Shown here piece after piece: positions 25,785 through 33,737 of a DNA stretch of 64,000 nt. A program made the position numbers and the translations under genes. Under the pieces are notes generated by a model. It searched no databases and had not been told where the DNA came from. It worked only from the letters and a program-made list of their open reading frames with translations. Positions within the stretch are counted from its first letter, which is position 1. Every line of letters starts with the position of its first letter. Source of the DNA: an uncultured Stenotrophomonas sp. (GTDB lineage: Bacteria > Pseudomonadota > Gammaproteobacteria > Xanthomonadales > Xanthomonadaceae); NCBI RefSeq assembly GCF_913778665.1, contig NZ_CAJYVQ010000012.1, positions 1-64,000 of the forward strand, read 5' to 3'.

Positions 25785-26285
25785 TCAGGGCGAGGTGACC
25801 GGCGTGGCCAGGCGTTGGCGGGTGGCGGCTTCCAGCGAGGTCAGGCCAGCACGCTGGCCCAGCTGAAGGGCCTGTTCCGGGCTGGCATGTTCGTAGCGTG
25901 CGTTGACCAGGCCGAGCACGGCGCCGGCGCGGTTGCCGGACGCACAGTGCAGCAGCACCGGCCCCTGGCTCTGCCGCAGGGCCTGGTGCACAGCGCGCAC
26001 GTTGGCGGCATCGAGCCCCTCGGCACCGGCTACCGGAATGCGCACATAGCGCAGGCCCAGCGATTCGGCTACGTGGGTTTCATCGAAACCCCGGTCCTCG
26101 CCGGGCTGGCGCAGGTCGATCACCGTGCGCACCCCCTGCGAGGCCAGTTCGCGCAGCTGCGCGGCCGAGGGTTGGCCGCCGGCATACAGGCCGGGGCGGA
26201 CTTCATTGAGCGGGGCATCGGCGGCCAGGACCGCCGGCGGCAGGCAGAGCGACAACAACAGCAGGCAGGTCAGGCGCAGCAGCAT
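25785..26285 (-). CDS. secreted DUF442 phosphatase-like protein
   Basis: 166 residues with a signal peptide ending at VLA. The remainder resembles the beta-lactamase-hydrolase-like (DUF442) phosphatase fold: GLYAGGQPS, a VIDLRQPGED general-acid region, and the loop HCASGNR with Cys114 and Arg119. This dual-specificity-type active site suggests a phosphatase acting in the periplasm. It lies between dnaG and the SBF transporter, probably in an operon with the latter. Confidence 0.85.
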   Translation of the reverse strand: MLLRLTCLLLLSLCLPPAVLAADAPLNEVRPGLYAGGQPSAAQLRELASQGVRTVIDLRQPGEDRGFDETHVAESLGLRYVRIPVAGAEGLDAANVRAVHQALRQSQGPVLLHCASGNRAGAVLGLVNARYEHASPEQALQLGQRAGLTSLEAATRQRLATPVTSP

Positions 26286-26313
26286 GGTCCTCTCCGTGAA
26301 AGCGTTCTGCCCT

Positions 26314-28053
26314 CTACAGGCGCAGCCCGGCGCGGGCCTTCAGCAGCTCGCGCAGTTCGTATTTGTCAGTATCGTCCAGGCCCTGCTGGCGCTGCTTTGC
26401 CAACAACTCCTCCAGACGTTGCACCAGCAGCTGTTTCTCCAGCTGGGCCACCGCGTCGTGCAGTTCCTGGGTCCAGCTGGCCTCGGTGCCGGGCAGCGTC
26501 TGTGCCGCCAGCGTATGCAGCGAGGCCTGTTCTTCGCGGCCGTCGAAATGCTCCAGCAGGGCGCCGGTGCTGATGTCCGGGCGCTGCTCGACCAGCCCCA
26601 GCAGCTCCAGCAACAGCTCCACGCCCGGCAGGCGCAGGCCCTGGAAGTGATGCTTGCCGCCCAGCGTCAGCGCCAGCGACGGTTGCTGCAGCAGCACGGC
26701 GATCGCGCCACGCACCAGGCTGCGCTTGGCCACCGGCTGGATCGTGCGCGAGGGCTGGCGCTGCGGCTGCGGTGCGCGCGCGGCCTGGGCATTGCCGCCG
26801 AGGCCGGTCAGCTGTCCCAGCTGCTGCTTCATCAGATCGCCGAAGGCGCCATCGGGAATCTGCGCCAGCATCGGCTTTGCGCGTTCGGCCAGCCGGGCCT
26901 TGCCGTCCAGCGTGCCCAGGTTGATTTCGCGGGTCAGCTCGTCGAAGAAGAACTGCGACAGCGGCGTGGCCTGCTTCAGGCGCTCGTTGAACGCCTCGGC
27001 GCCTTCCTTGCGCACGATGGTGTCCGGGTCTTCGCCATCGGGGAGGAACAGGAAGAACGCCTGGCGGCCATCCTTCATGCGCGGCAGCACCGACTCCAGC
27101 GCCTTCCAGCCAGCACGGCGGCCGGCGGCGTCGCCGTCGAAGCAGAAGAACACGTCCGGTGCATTGCGGAACAGCAGCTCGGCATGATCCGGCGTGGTCG
27201 CGGTGCCCAGCGTGGCCACCGCCTGAGTGACGCCGAACTGGAACAGCGAGACCACGTCCATGTAGCCCTCGACCACGATCAAGCGCTCGATCTTCTGGTT
27301 GGCCTGGCGCACCTGCCACAGGCCGTACAGTTCACGGCCCTTGTGGAACAGCGCGGTCTCGGGCGAGTTGAGGTACTTGGGGCCGTCGTCCTTCTCGAAC
27401 ACGCGGCCGCCGAAGGCGATCACCCGGCCACGGCGGTCGAAGATCGGGAACATCACCCTATCGCGGAACTTGTCGTAGACGTGGCCACGATCGTTCTTGG
27501 AGAACAGGCCGGCGCGGTCGAGCAGTTTCATCTTGCGCTCGTCCTTGCCCAGCGCATCGCGCAGCCCGCTGTAGCCATCGGGCGCATAGCCGATCTGGAA
27601 GCGCGCGCGGTTCTCCTCGTCCACGCCGCGGCCATCAAGATAGCTGCGTGCCTTGTCGCTGCTTTCCAGGTTCTTCTGGAAGAACCTGGCGGCGGCATCC
27701 AGCGCCGAGAACAGCTCGCGGCTGTCGTCCTGCTGCTGCGGGCTGCGCGGGTTCTCGTTGCGCGGCACTTCCATGCCGGCGCGCTTGGCCAGCTCATCCA
27801 CCGCATCGAGGAACTCGAGGCGGTCGTAGTTCATCAGGAAGCTGATCGCGGTGCCGTGCGCGCCGCAACCGAAGCAGTGATAGAACTGCTTGGTGGGCGA
27901 GACCGTGAACGAGGCCGAGCGCTCGTCATGGAACGGGCAGCGCGCGGCGTACTCCTTGCCTTGGCGCTTCAACGGCACGCGGCTGCCCACCACCTCGACG
28001 ATGTCGGTGCGGGCCAGCAGGTCGTCGATGAAAGCGTCGGGGATACGGGCCAT
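26314..28053 (-). CDS. dnaG: DNA primase DnaG
   Basis: 579 residues. The N-terminal zinc finger is complete (Cys39, His42, Cys60, Cys63). The TOPRIM core follows with LIVVEGYMDVVSL and the metal-binding FCFDGDAAGRRA. The C-terminal region is the helicase-interaction domain. It makes RNA primers on the lagging strand. The ATG at 28053 (MARIPDAF) is the usual DnaG start. It belongs to the minus-strand rpsU-yqeY-yihY-dnaG neighbourhood. Confidence 0.97.
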   Translation of the reverse strand: MARIPDAFIDDLLARTDIVEVVGSRVPLKRQGKEYAARCPFHDERSASFTVSPTKQFYHCFGCGAHGTAISFLMNYDRLEFLDAVDELAKRAGMEVPRNENPRSPQQQDDSRELFSALDAAARFFQKNLESSDKARSYLDGRGVDEENRARFQIGYAPDGYSGLRDALGKDERKMKLLDRAGLFSKNDRGHVYDKFRDRVMFPIFDRRGRVIAFGGRVFEKDDGPKYLNSPETALFHKGRELYGLWQVRQANQKIERLIVVEGYMDVVSLFQFGVTQAVATLGTATTPDHAELLFRNAPDVFFCFDGDAAGRRAGWKALESVLPRMKDGRQAFFLFLPDGEDPDTIVRKEGAEAFNERLKQATPLSQFFFDELTREINLGTLDGKARLAERAKPMLAQIPDGAFGDLMKQQLGQLTGLGGNAQAARAPQPQRQPSRTIQPVAKRSLVRGAIAVLLQQPSLALTLGGKHHFQGLRLPGVELLLELLGLVEQRPDISTGALLEHFDGREEQASLHTLAAQTLPGTEASWTQELHDAVAQLEKQLLVQRLEELLAKQRQQGLDDTDKYELRELLKARAGLRL

Positions 28054-28112
28054 GGGCAACAGAGCAGGGCGCAGCCAGCAGGCCGCGCAGAGGGGAAGGC
28101 AGGTTCCCTAGT

Positions 28113-29030
28113 CTACTCGCTGGGGGCGGCTGGGCCCGCTTCTCCGGTGGTGTCCCCGCCCTTGGCCAGCTGCGCCCGGGCATACAGGCGTTCGTCGATC
28201 ACCGCCGTCATCAGTGCGCCGACGAAGAACACCGCAGTGGCGTAGTAGATCCAGACCAGCGAGATCACCAGCGCTCCCATCGAACCGTAGGCGCTGCCCG
28301 GCGCCACGGTGGCGATGTAGACGCCGATGCCATAGCGGCCCAGCGCGAACAGTGCCGAGGTGATGGCGCCGCCGATGAAGGCTTGGCGCCAGGCCACGCG
28401 GCGGTCGGGCAGGTAGTGGTAGAGGAAGGCGAAGGCCAGCGTGTACAGCAGCAGCGAGGTGAGGTAGCCGATCGCCGGCAGCACCGACGGCAGCTGCGCG
28501 AACAGCACCTGCAGCGCGGTGGTGGCGGTCATCGACAGGATCAGCAGGAAGCCCAGCGCCAGCACCACGCCGAACGAGAACACGCGCTTGCGCAGCCAGG
28601 CCTTGATGCCGTCCAGGCGCTGGCCGCTGGTGTGGAAGATGCGGTTCAACGCATTCTGCAGCTGGGCGAACACCGCGGTGGCGCCGACGAACAGCAGCAG
28701 GGTGCTCCACAGCCCGGCCAGCGACCCCATGCTGGGCTGGCTGTTGGCGTTGTGCAGCACGGTGTCGGCGACGCTGGCCACGCTGCTGCCGGCCACTGAG
28801 CCGATCTGGCCGATCAGCGCCTGCTGTGCCGGCGGGTACAGCGAGGCGGTCAGCCACAGCAGCAGCACCAGCAGCGGGGCCATCGACAGCAGGGCGTAGA
28901 AGGAAACCGAGGCGGCCTGGGTCAGCACGTCGATCTCGACGAAGCGCTTGGCCACCGCCATCGGGAAGCTGTCCTGCAGCTTTGCCAGGCGTGATCGGAC
29001 GGCAGGCAGAAAGGCGTGGGGATGCGGCAT
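28113..29030 (-). CDS. YihY/BrkB family membrane protein
   Basis: 305 residues with six membrane helices. Family motifs are ASVSFYALLSMAPLLVLLL at the first helix, NRIFHTSG, and YGSMGALVISLVWIYYATAVFF near the C-terminus. It was once labelled ribonuclease BN, but members are membrane proteins with no shown nuclease activity. It lies 59 bases upstream of dnaG on the same strand. Confidence 0.92.
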   Translation of the reverse strand: MPHPHAFLPAVRSRLAKLQDSFPMAVAKRFVEIDVLTQAASVSFYALLSMAPLLVLLLWLTASLYPPAQQALIGQIGSVAGSSVASVADTVLHNANSQPSMGSLAGLWSTLLLFVGATAVFAQLQNALNRIFHTSGQRLDGIKAWLRKRVFSFGVVLALGFLLILSMTATTALQVLFAQLPSVLPAIGYLTSLLLYTLAFAFLYHYLPDRRVAWRQAFIGGAITSALFALGRYGIGVYIATVAPGSAYGSMGALVISLVWIYYATAVFFVGALMTAVIDERLYARAQLAKGGDTTGEAGPAAPSE

Positions 29031-29242
29031 CGAAGCAGGAGAAGGCGGGTGGATGATGCTTTTTCTAGCAAATCAGGGCGGTGGGTTGGGTGAAGTGCCT
29101 ATTCAGTACGGCGCCCCGTACATCGTCCGCGCTATCCTTCTGCCCGACCGTGAGCGCGCAGGGGGCTGCCGCCACGGTATCCGCGGCCGGCTGCCGATGC
29201 GCAGGGCCGCGACATTCCAATTTCTCTGCAAAAGGACGCGTT

Positions 29243-30181
29243 ATGAAAGGGATGGTCTACACCACGATGGTGTTGCTGGCGACGGTGAGTGGTTCGGCGG
29301 CCGCCGCCTCAGCGGCCTGCGAGAAGGCATTCAAGACGGTAGGGGATCCGCGCAACGGCGCGATGTACATGGCCGATGTGACGGTGCCGGGGCTGAAGGT
29401 GCAGAGTGCACTGGACCAGCTGCGGCAGATCGGAGCGGAGGACCAGTTCGAGATCGGTGGCCAGCTGGTGGAAGGCAACACTGGCAACCAGTACCTGATC
29501 CAGACCAAGGGGCTACGTACGCCGCTGGTGCTGATCGGTACCGCCGACCACACCGGCCGGGTGACCTTGGCGACCAAGCTGGCGCGTGGCCAGACGATCG
29601 GCCAGGACGAGGCGCGGCAGTCGATGTGCGCGATGCTGGACAAGCTGAAGGGCGGCAGCCAGGGTGAAGCGCTTGCCGCCGCGGCGCGCGCGAAGCAGCC
29701 GATGCCTGCGCTGGAAGACGTGGCCGCACCGGACCTGTCCAAGAAGATGGGCAAGGAAGTGCGCTCCACGATGGCGGCCTACAACGCCGCCGGCAGCTTC
29801 AAGGACCTGATGCTGGGTACCACCACCAACAAGGAAGACCTGGGCGATCGTTCGGCCACCTTCCTGCCGCTGTACGCGAAATACATTGGCCGCCGGTACC
29901 GCATCGACGGGCAGATCTATACCGTCAACCGGAACAGCTATTCCACCCGCCCGGGCGAGGTGGGGTCGATCAACTACCTGGTGACGCCGGAACGCGGCCT
30001 GCTGCGGATCCGCCAGAACGACACCTTCAACAACAACAACTACACCATCCGCTGCGAGTTCGCGCCGGACCAGGCGGCCAACTTCAGCGTGCTGCGTGAG
30101 CGTGACTGGGCCAAGCTGGAAGGTGAGGTCAGTTCGATCGAAGGCAGCTCGATGACCCTGCGCAACTGCCGCCAGGCGTAA
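29243..30181 (+). CDS. hypothetical secreted protein
   Basis: 312 residues with a signal peptide ending around SAAAA. No family recognised. The N-terminal half has a regular alpha/beta pattern around LRQIGAEDQFEIGGQLV; the C-terminal half is rich in Tyr and Asn (YKYIGRRYR-like stretch, FNNNNYTIRC) and carries paired Cys near the end. A clear AAAAGGA ribosome-binding site lies 7 bases before the ATG. The gene is inserted in the opposite direction between yihY and yqeY, with its own terminator. Confidence 0.75.
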   Translation: MKGMVYTTMVLLATVSGSAAAASAACEKAFKTVGDPRNGAMYMADVTVPGLKVQSALDQLRQIGAEDQFEIGGQLVEGNTGNQYLIQTKGLRTPLVLIGTADHTGRVTLATKLARGQTIGQDEARQSMCAMLDKLKGGSQGEALAAAARAKQPMPALEDVAAPDLSKKMGKEVRSTMAAYNAAGSFKDLMLGTTTNKEDLGDRSATFLPLYAKYIGRRYRIDGQIYTVNRNSYSTRPGEVGSINYLVTPERGLLRIRQNDTFNNNNYTIRCEFAPDQAANFSVLRERDWAKLEGEVSSIEGSSMTLRNCRQA

Positions 30182-30208
30182 TCGGCAGCGCCCCTGCCTG
30201 CAGCAATG

Positions 30209-30238
30209 ACAAGGCCCGCATGGCGCGGGCCTTGTCGT
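30209..30238 (+). terminator. terminator after the hypothetical gene
   Basis: CAAGGCCCGC-ATGG-CGCGGGCCTTG hairpin, weak T run; its symmetry would also serve the convergent yqeY gene. Confidence 0.65.
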
Positions 30239-30258
30239 GTGCAGCGGGGGGGCGGTGA

Positions 30259-30705
30259 TCAGCCGGCCAGCGCCTGCTTGACCAGCTTGGACACCAGGCC
30301 CATGTCGGCCTGGCCGGCCAGCTTCGGCTTCAGTGCGCCCATCAGCTTGCCCATGTCGGCCGCGCCGGTGGCGCCGGTCTCGGCGATGGCGGCCTGCACG
30401 GCAGCCATGATCTCGGGTTCGCCCATCTTGGCCGGCAGGTAAGCTTCGATGACCACGATCTCGGCGCGCTCGATCTCGGCCAGGTCTTCACGCTTGGCCG
30501 CTTCGTACTGGCTGACCGAGTCCTTTCGCTGCTTGACCATCTTGTCGAGCACGGCGATCACGGCGGTGTCATCCAGCTCGATGCGCTCGTCCACTTCGCG
30601 CTGCTTGATGGCGGCATTGATCAGGCGGATCACGCCCAGCTTGTGCTTCTCGCCCGCCTTCATGGCGGCCTTCATGTCTTCGGTGAGCTGCTGCTTCATG
30701 CTCAT
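30259..30705 (-). CDS. yqeY: YqeY/GatB-like domain protein
   Basis: 148 residues, all helical, matching the YqeY family: KQQLTEDMKAAMKAGEKHKL at the N-terminus, EIVVIEAYLPAKM in the middle and MGKLMGALKPKLAGQADMG near the end. The C-terminal part resembles the tRNA-binding tail domain of GatB. Its cellular job is not settled. It follows rpsU on the same strand, an old conserved pairing. Confidence 0.93.
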   Translation of the reverse strand: MSMKQQLTEDMKAAMKAGEKHKLGVIRLINAAIKQREVDERIELDDTAVIAVLDKMVKQRKDSVSQYEAAKREDLAEIERAEIVVIEAYLPAKMGEPEIMAAVQAAIAETGATGAADMGKLMGALKPKLAGQADMGLVSKLVKQALAG

Positions 30706-30757
30706 GAGGAACCTCGTGGTGGTGGAGGGGCAGGGCGGATGCCCGAACCCGGAAACG

Positions 30758-30790
30758 CAAAAAGCCGGCGACGCTCGCGCGTGCCGGCTT
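30758..30790 (-). terminator. terminator or attenuator between rpsU and yqeY
   Basis: On the minus strand AAGCCGGCACGCG/CGTCGCCGGCTT is followed by TTTGCG. Part of the rpsU transcript should end here and part read through to yqeY. Confidence 0.75.
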
Positions 30791-30838
30791 CGGCTTCACC
30801 GCGGAAGGACGAGCCCGCCGCAATGAAGATGCGTCCGA

Positions 30839-31054
30839 TCAGTACAGGCGCTGACGCTTGGTGACGTCGCGCGACGAGCGGCGCAGCTGACGCTTCACAG
30901 CAGCGGCAGCCTTGCGCTTGCGCTCCTGGGTCGGCTTTTCGTAGAACTCGCGCTTGCGGGTTTCGGCCAGCACACCGGCCTTTTCGCAAGTGCGCTTGAA
31001 GCGGCGAAGAGCAAACTCGAAGGGCTCGTTCTCGCGGACTTTGACGCTGGGCAT
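30839..31054 (-). CDS. rpsU: 30S ribosomal protein bS21
   Basis: 71 residues, very basic, with the bS21 signature [17 protein letters not shown] and the tail [14 protein letters not shown]. It binds near the 3' end of 16S rRNA and helps initiation. It is the first gene of the minus-strand rpsU, yqeY, yihY, dnaG series, with a near-consensus promoter upstream. Confidence 0.98.
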
Positions 31055-31102
31055 GGAATCTCCGGGACACAGTAGAACCGGGTCACGCCCGGCGAGCCGC
31101 AC

Positions 31103-31130
31103 ATTATAGCGGCGAATAGACAAACTGCAA
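31103..31130 (-). promoter_or_regulatory. sigma-70 promoter of rpsU
   Basis: On the minus strand TTGCAG, 16 bases, then a perfect TATAAT. The -10 box lies about 50 bases before the rpsU start, between the divergent rpsU and tsaD genes. Confidence 0.75.
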
Positions 31131-31220
31131 GCGGCCAACCCTGAATACGGGCCGGAAGTTCGAAAGCAGTGAGATCTGCACATCCCCCGAGGGGGCAGCA
31201 GGGGCGTCATAATAGCAGGC

Positions 31221-32246
31221 ATGCGAGTCCTTGGCATCGAATCTTCCTGTGATGAGACCGGCGTGGCGGTGTATGACACCGACCTGGCCGGCAGCGCGGC
31301 CCTGCGCGCCCATGCGGTCTACAGCCAGATCGCCCTGCACGCCGAGTACGGCGGTGTGGTGCCCGAGCTGGCCAGCCGCGACCACGTCCGCAAGCTGTTG
31401 CCGCTGGTGCGGCAGACCCTGGCCGAGGCCGGGCTGGGCGTGGGCGACATCGACGGCGTGGCCTATACCGCGGGCCCCGGCCTGGTCGGCGCCCTGCTGG
31501 TGGGCGCGGGCGTGGCCCGCTCGCTGGCGTGGGCGCTGGAGGTGCCGGCGGTGGGCGTACACCATATGGAAGGCCACCTGCTGGCCCCGCTGATGGAAGA
31601 CGATCCGCCGGAAGCGCCGTTCGTGGCGCTGCTGGTGTCCGGCGGCCATACCCAGCTGGTGGCCGTGGATGCCATCGGCCAGTACCGCCTGCTGGGCGAG
31701 ACCCTGGACGATGCGGCCGGCGAGGCCTTCGACAAGACCGCCAAGCTGATGGGCCTGCCTTATCCGGGTGGCCCGCAGCTGGCCAAGCTCGCCGAGCAGG
31801 GGACGCCGGGCGCGTACCGCTTCGCACGCCCGATGACCGACCGCCCGGGGCTGGATTTCAGCTTCTCCGGCCTGAAGACCCAGGTCCTGATGGCCTGGCG
31901 CGACAGCGACCAGAGCGAGCAGACCCGCGCGGACATCGCCCGTGGCTTCGAGGATGCCGTGGTCGAGACCCTGTCGATCAAGTGCGAGCGCGCGCTGGAA
32001 GCGGCCGGGACCAACGTGATCGTGGTGGCCGGCGGCGTCGGCGCCAACAAGCGCCTGCGCGCGCGCCTGCAACAGATGGCCGAGCGCCTCGGCGGCCGCG
32101 CCTGCTTCCCGCGCCCTGCGCTGTGCACCGACAACGGCGCGATGATCGCTTTCGCCGGTGCACTTCGCCTGCAGGCCGGCCAACACAGCCCGCCGAAGGT
32201 GGACGTGACCCCGCGCTGGGACATGGCGACCCTGCCGGCGGTCTGA
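31221..32246 (+). CDS. tsaD: tRNA N6-threonylcarbamoyltransferase subunit TsaD
   Basis: 341 residues, ASKHA fold. It opens with [19 protein letters not shown] and has the metal-binding HMEGH (His115 and His119), the ATPase loops VSGGHTQL and GEAFDKTAK, and [13 protein letters not shown] near the C-terminus. With TsaB, TsaC and TsaE it makes t6A37 in ANN-decoding tRNAs. It is read divergently from rpsU, a common arrangement. Confidence 0.97.
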
Positions 32247-32250
32247 TCCG

Positions 32251-32274
32251 GTAGCGCCGGGCCATGCCCGGCGA
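32251..32274. repeat. SMAG-type palindrome
   Basis: GTAGCGCCGGGCCATGCCCGGCG just after the tsaD stop, between two convergent genes. Confidence 0.87.
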
Positions 32275-32279
32275 ACGTA

Positions 32280-32933
32280 TCACCGACGCCCTGCCAACGG
32301 CGACGCCGCCAACACCGTCGTCGCCCGCTCATGGCGCTGCAACCAGCCCAGCGTATGCGGGCAGCGGGCGTGGATCAGCCGCCCGATGGCGGCGAGGTCA
32401 GCGCCGATGTCTCGTTCCAGGATGGGTTCGTGGTGCGCGATGCGGTTGCGCAGGTGGCGGATGCGGTCGAGGTCGGCGTGGATGGACCGACGTAGGACGG
32501 AGAGCGGCGCTGAGGGGGCATGTGGCAGTGCCAGGCCCATGGTCCCGGCCCAGATCGAATGCTCGAACCGTCGAGCGAACAACTGCTGCCAGAAACCGAA
32601 TCGCAGCTTGGCGATGACCTCCGGCACGTCCGTCGTGGCTCCAGCGCTGCCTCGGGCGTCGCATAGCGAGGCAAGCGGGCCTTCGGCAGGAAGGCTGCGC
32701 AGCAGCGCTGGATGCCAAGGCCAGCATCGACCGTAACGATGCCCCAGCGCGGTAGCGGCTGCATTGCGGATCACGACCTCGCAGATGTGCAACGGTGGCA
32801 GGAGAGCTGCACACATCTGCATGTTCCAGGCATAGAGCGTGGCCGGATCGGCTACGCAGCGGGAAGCGATGCGCTCGTAGGTCGACCATCTCTGCCGGGA
32901 TAGGGCTGCCTGCAGGATCCTGCTTTCCTTCAT
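32280..32933 (-). CDS. HEPN-domain Abi-like protein
   Basis: 217 residues, mostly helical, no signal peptide. Near the C-terminus LRNRIAHHEP contains the HEPN-type Rx4H motif (Arg162 to His167), in the same setting as in Abi_2-like proteins. The N-terminal region (RILQAALSRQRWSTYERIA) also resembles that group. HEPN proteins of this type are often RNases in phage defence or toxin systems, so an abortive-infection role is possible. No antitoxin gene is next to it. The ATG at 32933 was chosen for its GGGAGTGAG ribosome-binding site; a start at 32990 is possible. Confidence 0.72.
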   Translation of the reverse strand: MKESRILQAALSRQRWSTYERIASRCVADPATLYAWNMQMCAALLPPLHICEVVIRNAAATALGHRYGRCWPWHPALLRSLPAEGPLASLCDARGSAGATTDVPEVIAKLRFGFWQQLFARRFEHSIWAGTMGLALPHAPSAPLSVLRRSIHADLDRIRHLRNRIAHHEPILERDIGADLAAIGRLIHARCPHTLGWLQRHERATTVLAASPLAGRR

Positions 32934-33074
32934 CAACTCACTCCCAGGGAATGTGGCTTCACCTTGACCCTGGGAACGACGCAGGAACATCAGGAAACGG
33001 CATCCTGATCGTCAGTGTTTTTTGTAGAACGGCTCGGTTTTGCACCCGGCTGTCTGTCCTGACGCATTTGCCAA

Positions 33075-33103
33075 TTGACCGGGCTTGGCGACACTTCTAA
33101 CCT
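33075..33103 (+). promoter_or_regulatory. sigma-70 promoter of the small-RNA candidate
   Basis: TTGACC at 33075-33080, a 17-base spacer, and TAACCT at 33098-33103. Both boxes are close to consensus and the spacing is optimal. Predicted transcription start near 33110. Confidence 0.65.
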
Positions 33104-33109
33104 TGCAGC

Positions 33110-33200
33110 GTGTGCTCCGGGACTCGCGGCTGGATTCCAGCTTCCCCTGGGGACGTTGAGAGGTACCAAAGGGCCCCGCTAGCAGGGCCCTTTGTCTTTT
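33110..33200 (+). ncRNA. candidate small RNA upstream of folB
   Basis: About 90 bases between a good promoter and a perfect intrinsic terminator, with no open frame of note. The transcript could form small hairpins at GCTGG-ATT-CCAGC and CCCC-T-GGGG before the terminator stem. A C-rich single-stranded CCCC stretch is reminiscent of xanthomonad small RNAs that target G-rich ribosome-binding sites, but I cannot assign it to a known family. It could instead be a folB leader with premature termination. Confidence 0.5.
33168..33200 (+). terminator. intrinsic terminator of the small-RNA candidate
   Basis: AAAGGGCCC-CGCTAGCA-GGGCCCTTT, a nine-base-pair perfect stem, followed by GTCTTTT. Confidence 0.85.
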
Positions 33201-33296
33201 CCGGGCCACGCGCCAAGTGGGACGCCTACCGCCCGTTCCGGGCAGGCTCACCGCCGTGCCGTTACCATGGTGGCTGTATTCCGGCTGGTAACCGCA

Positions 33297-33650
33297 ATGG
33301 ACAAGGTTTTCATCGAGGGGCTGACGATCGACGCCCTGATCGGCATCTACGATTGGGAACGACGGATCCGCCAGGACCTGGTGTTCGACCTGGAAATGGG
33401 CTTCGACAACCGTCGCCCCGCAGCTACCGACGACATTGCCCACACCCTGAACTACAAGGCGGTGAGCAAGCGCCTGGAGCAGTTCGTGCGCGAATCGGAG
33501 TTCGGCCTGGTGGAAACCCTGGCCGAGCGTTGCGCGCAGATCGTGCTGGACGAGTTCGAGGTGAAATGGCTGCGCCTGAAGCTGAGCAAGCCCGGTGCGG
33601 TGCGCGGCGCGCGTGCGGTGGGCGTGATCATCGAACGCACGCGAGACTGA
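33297..33650 (+). CDS. folB: dihydroneopterin aldolase
   Basis: 117 residues, the family's usual length. The N-terminus DKVFIEGLTIDALIGIYDWE and NYKAVSKRLEQFV, SEFGLVETLAERCA and the C-terminal KPGAVRGARAVGVIIER all match FolB. The enzyme splits dihydroneopterin to 6-hydroxymethyldihydropterin in folate synthesis (a conserved Lys sits in the KPGA motif). In gammaproteobacteria folB often lies next to tsaD; here the HEPN gene and the small-RNA candidate separate them. Confidence 0.95.
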   Translation: MDKVFIEGLTIDALIGIYDWERRIRQDLVFDLEMGFDNRRPAATDDIAHTLNYKAVSKRLEQFVRESEFGLVETLAERCAQIVLDEFEVKWLRLKLSKPGAVRGARAVGVIIERTRD

Positions 33651-33660
33651 ACCGGCAGAC

Positions 33661-33708
33661 CCGGCCGCCGGCCGGAAACCCTGGTAGTGCCGGCCGCTGG
33701 CCGGCAAC
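33661..33708. repeat. SMAG-type palindromes
   Basis: CCGGCCGCCGGCCGG, then GTAGTGCCGGCCGCTGGCCGGC, between folB and the channel gene. Confidence 0.8.
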
Positions 33709-33737
33709 CTCATCAACAATAATCAAGGAGACAACGG

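Larger units (their letters stand above)
32934..33296. other. 363-base gene-free region holding a small-RNA candidate
   Basis: No convincing protein gene lies here. It contains a near-consensus sigma-70 promoter (33075-33103), a strong terminator (33168-33200) and about 90 bases between them, described separately, and ends with the folB leader. Confidence 0.7.

Noticed and set aside
26125-28245. Plus-strand open frame of 706 codons opposite dnaG
   Set aside because: Antisense to DnaG, whose zinc finger and TOPRIM motifs are intact.
28113-29030. YihY protein called ribonuclease BN
   Set aside because: The name came from an old misassignment; the sequence is a six-helix membrane protein with no nuclease motif.
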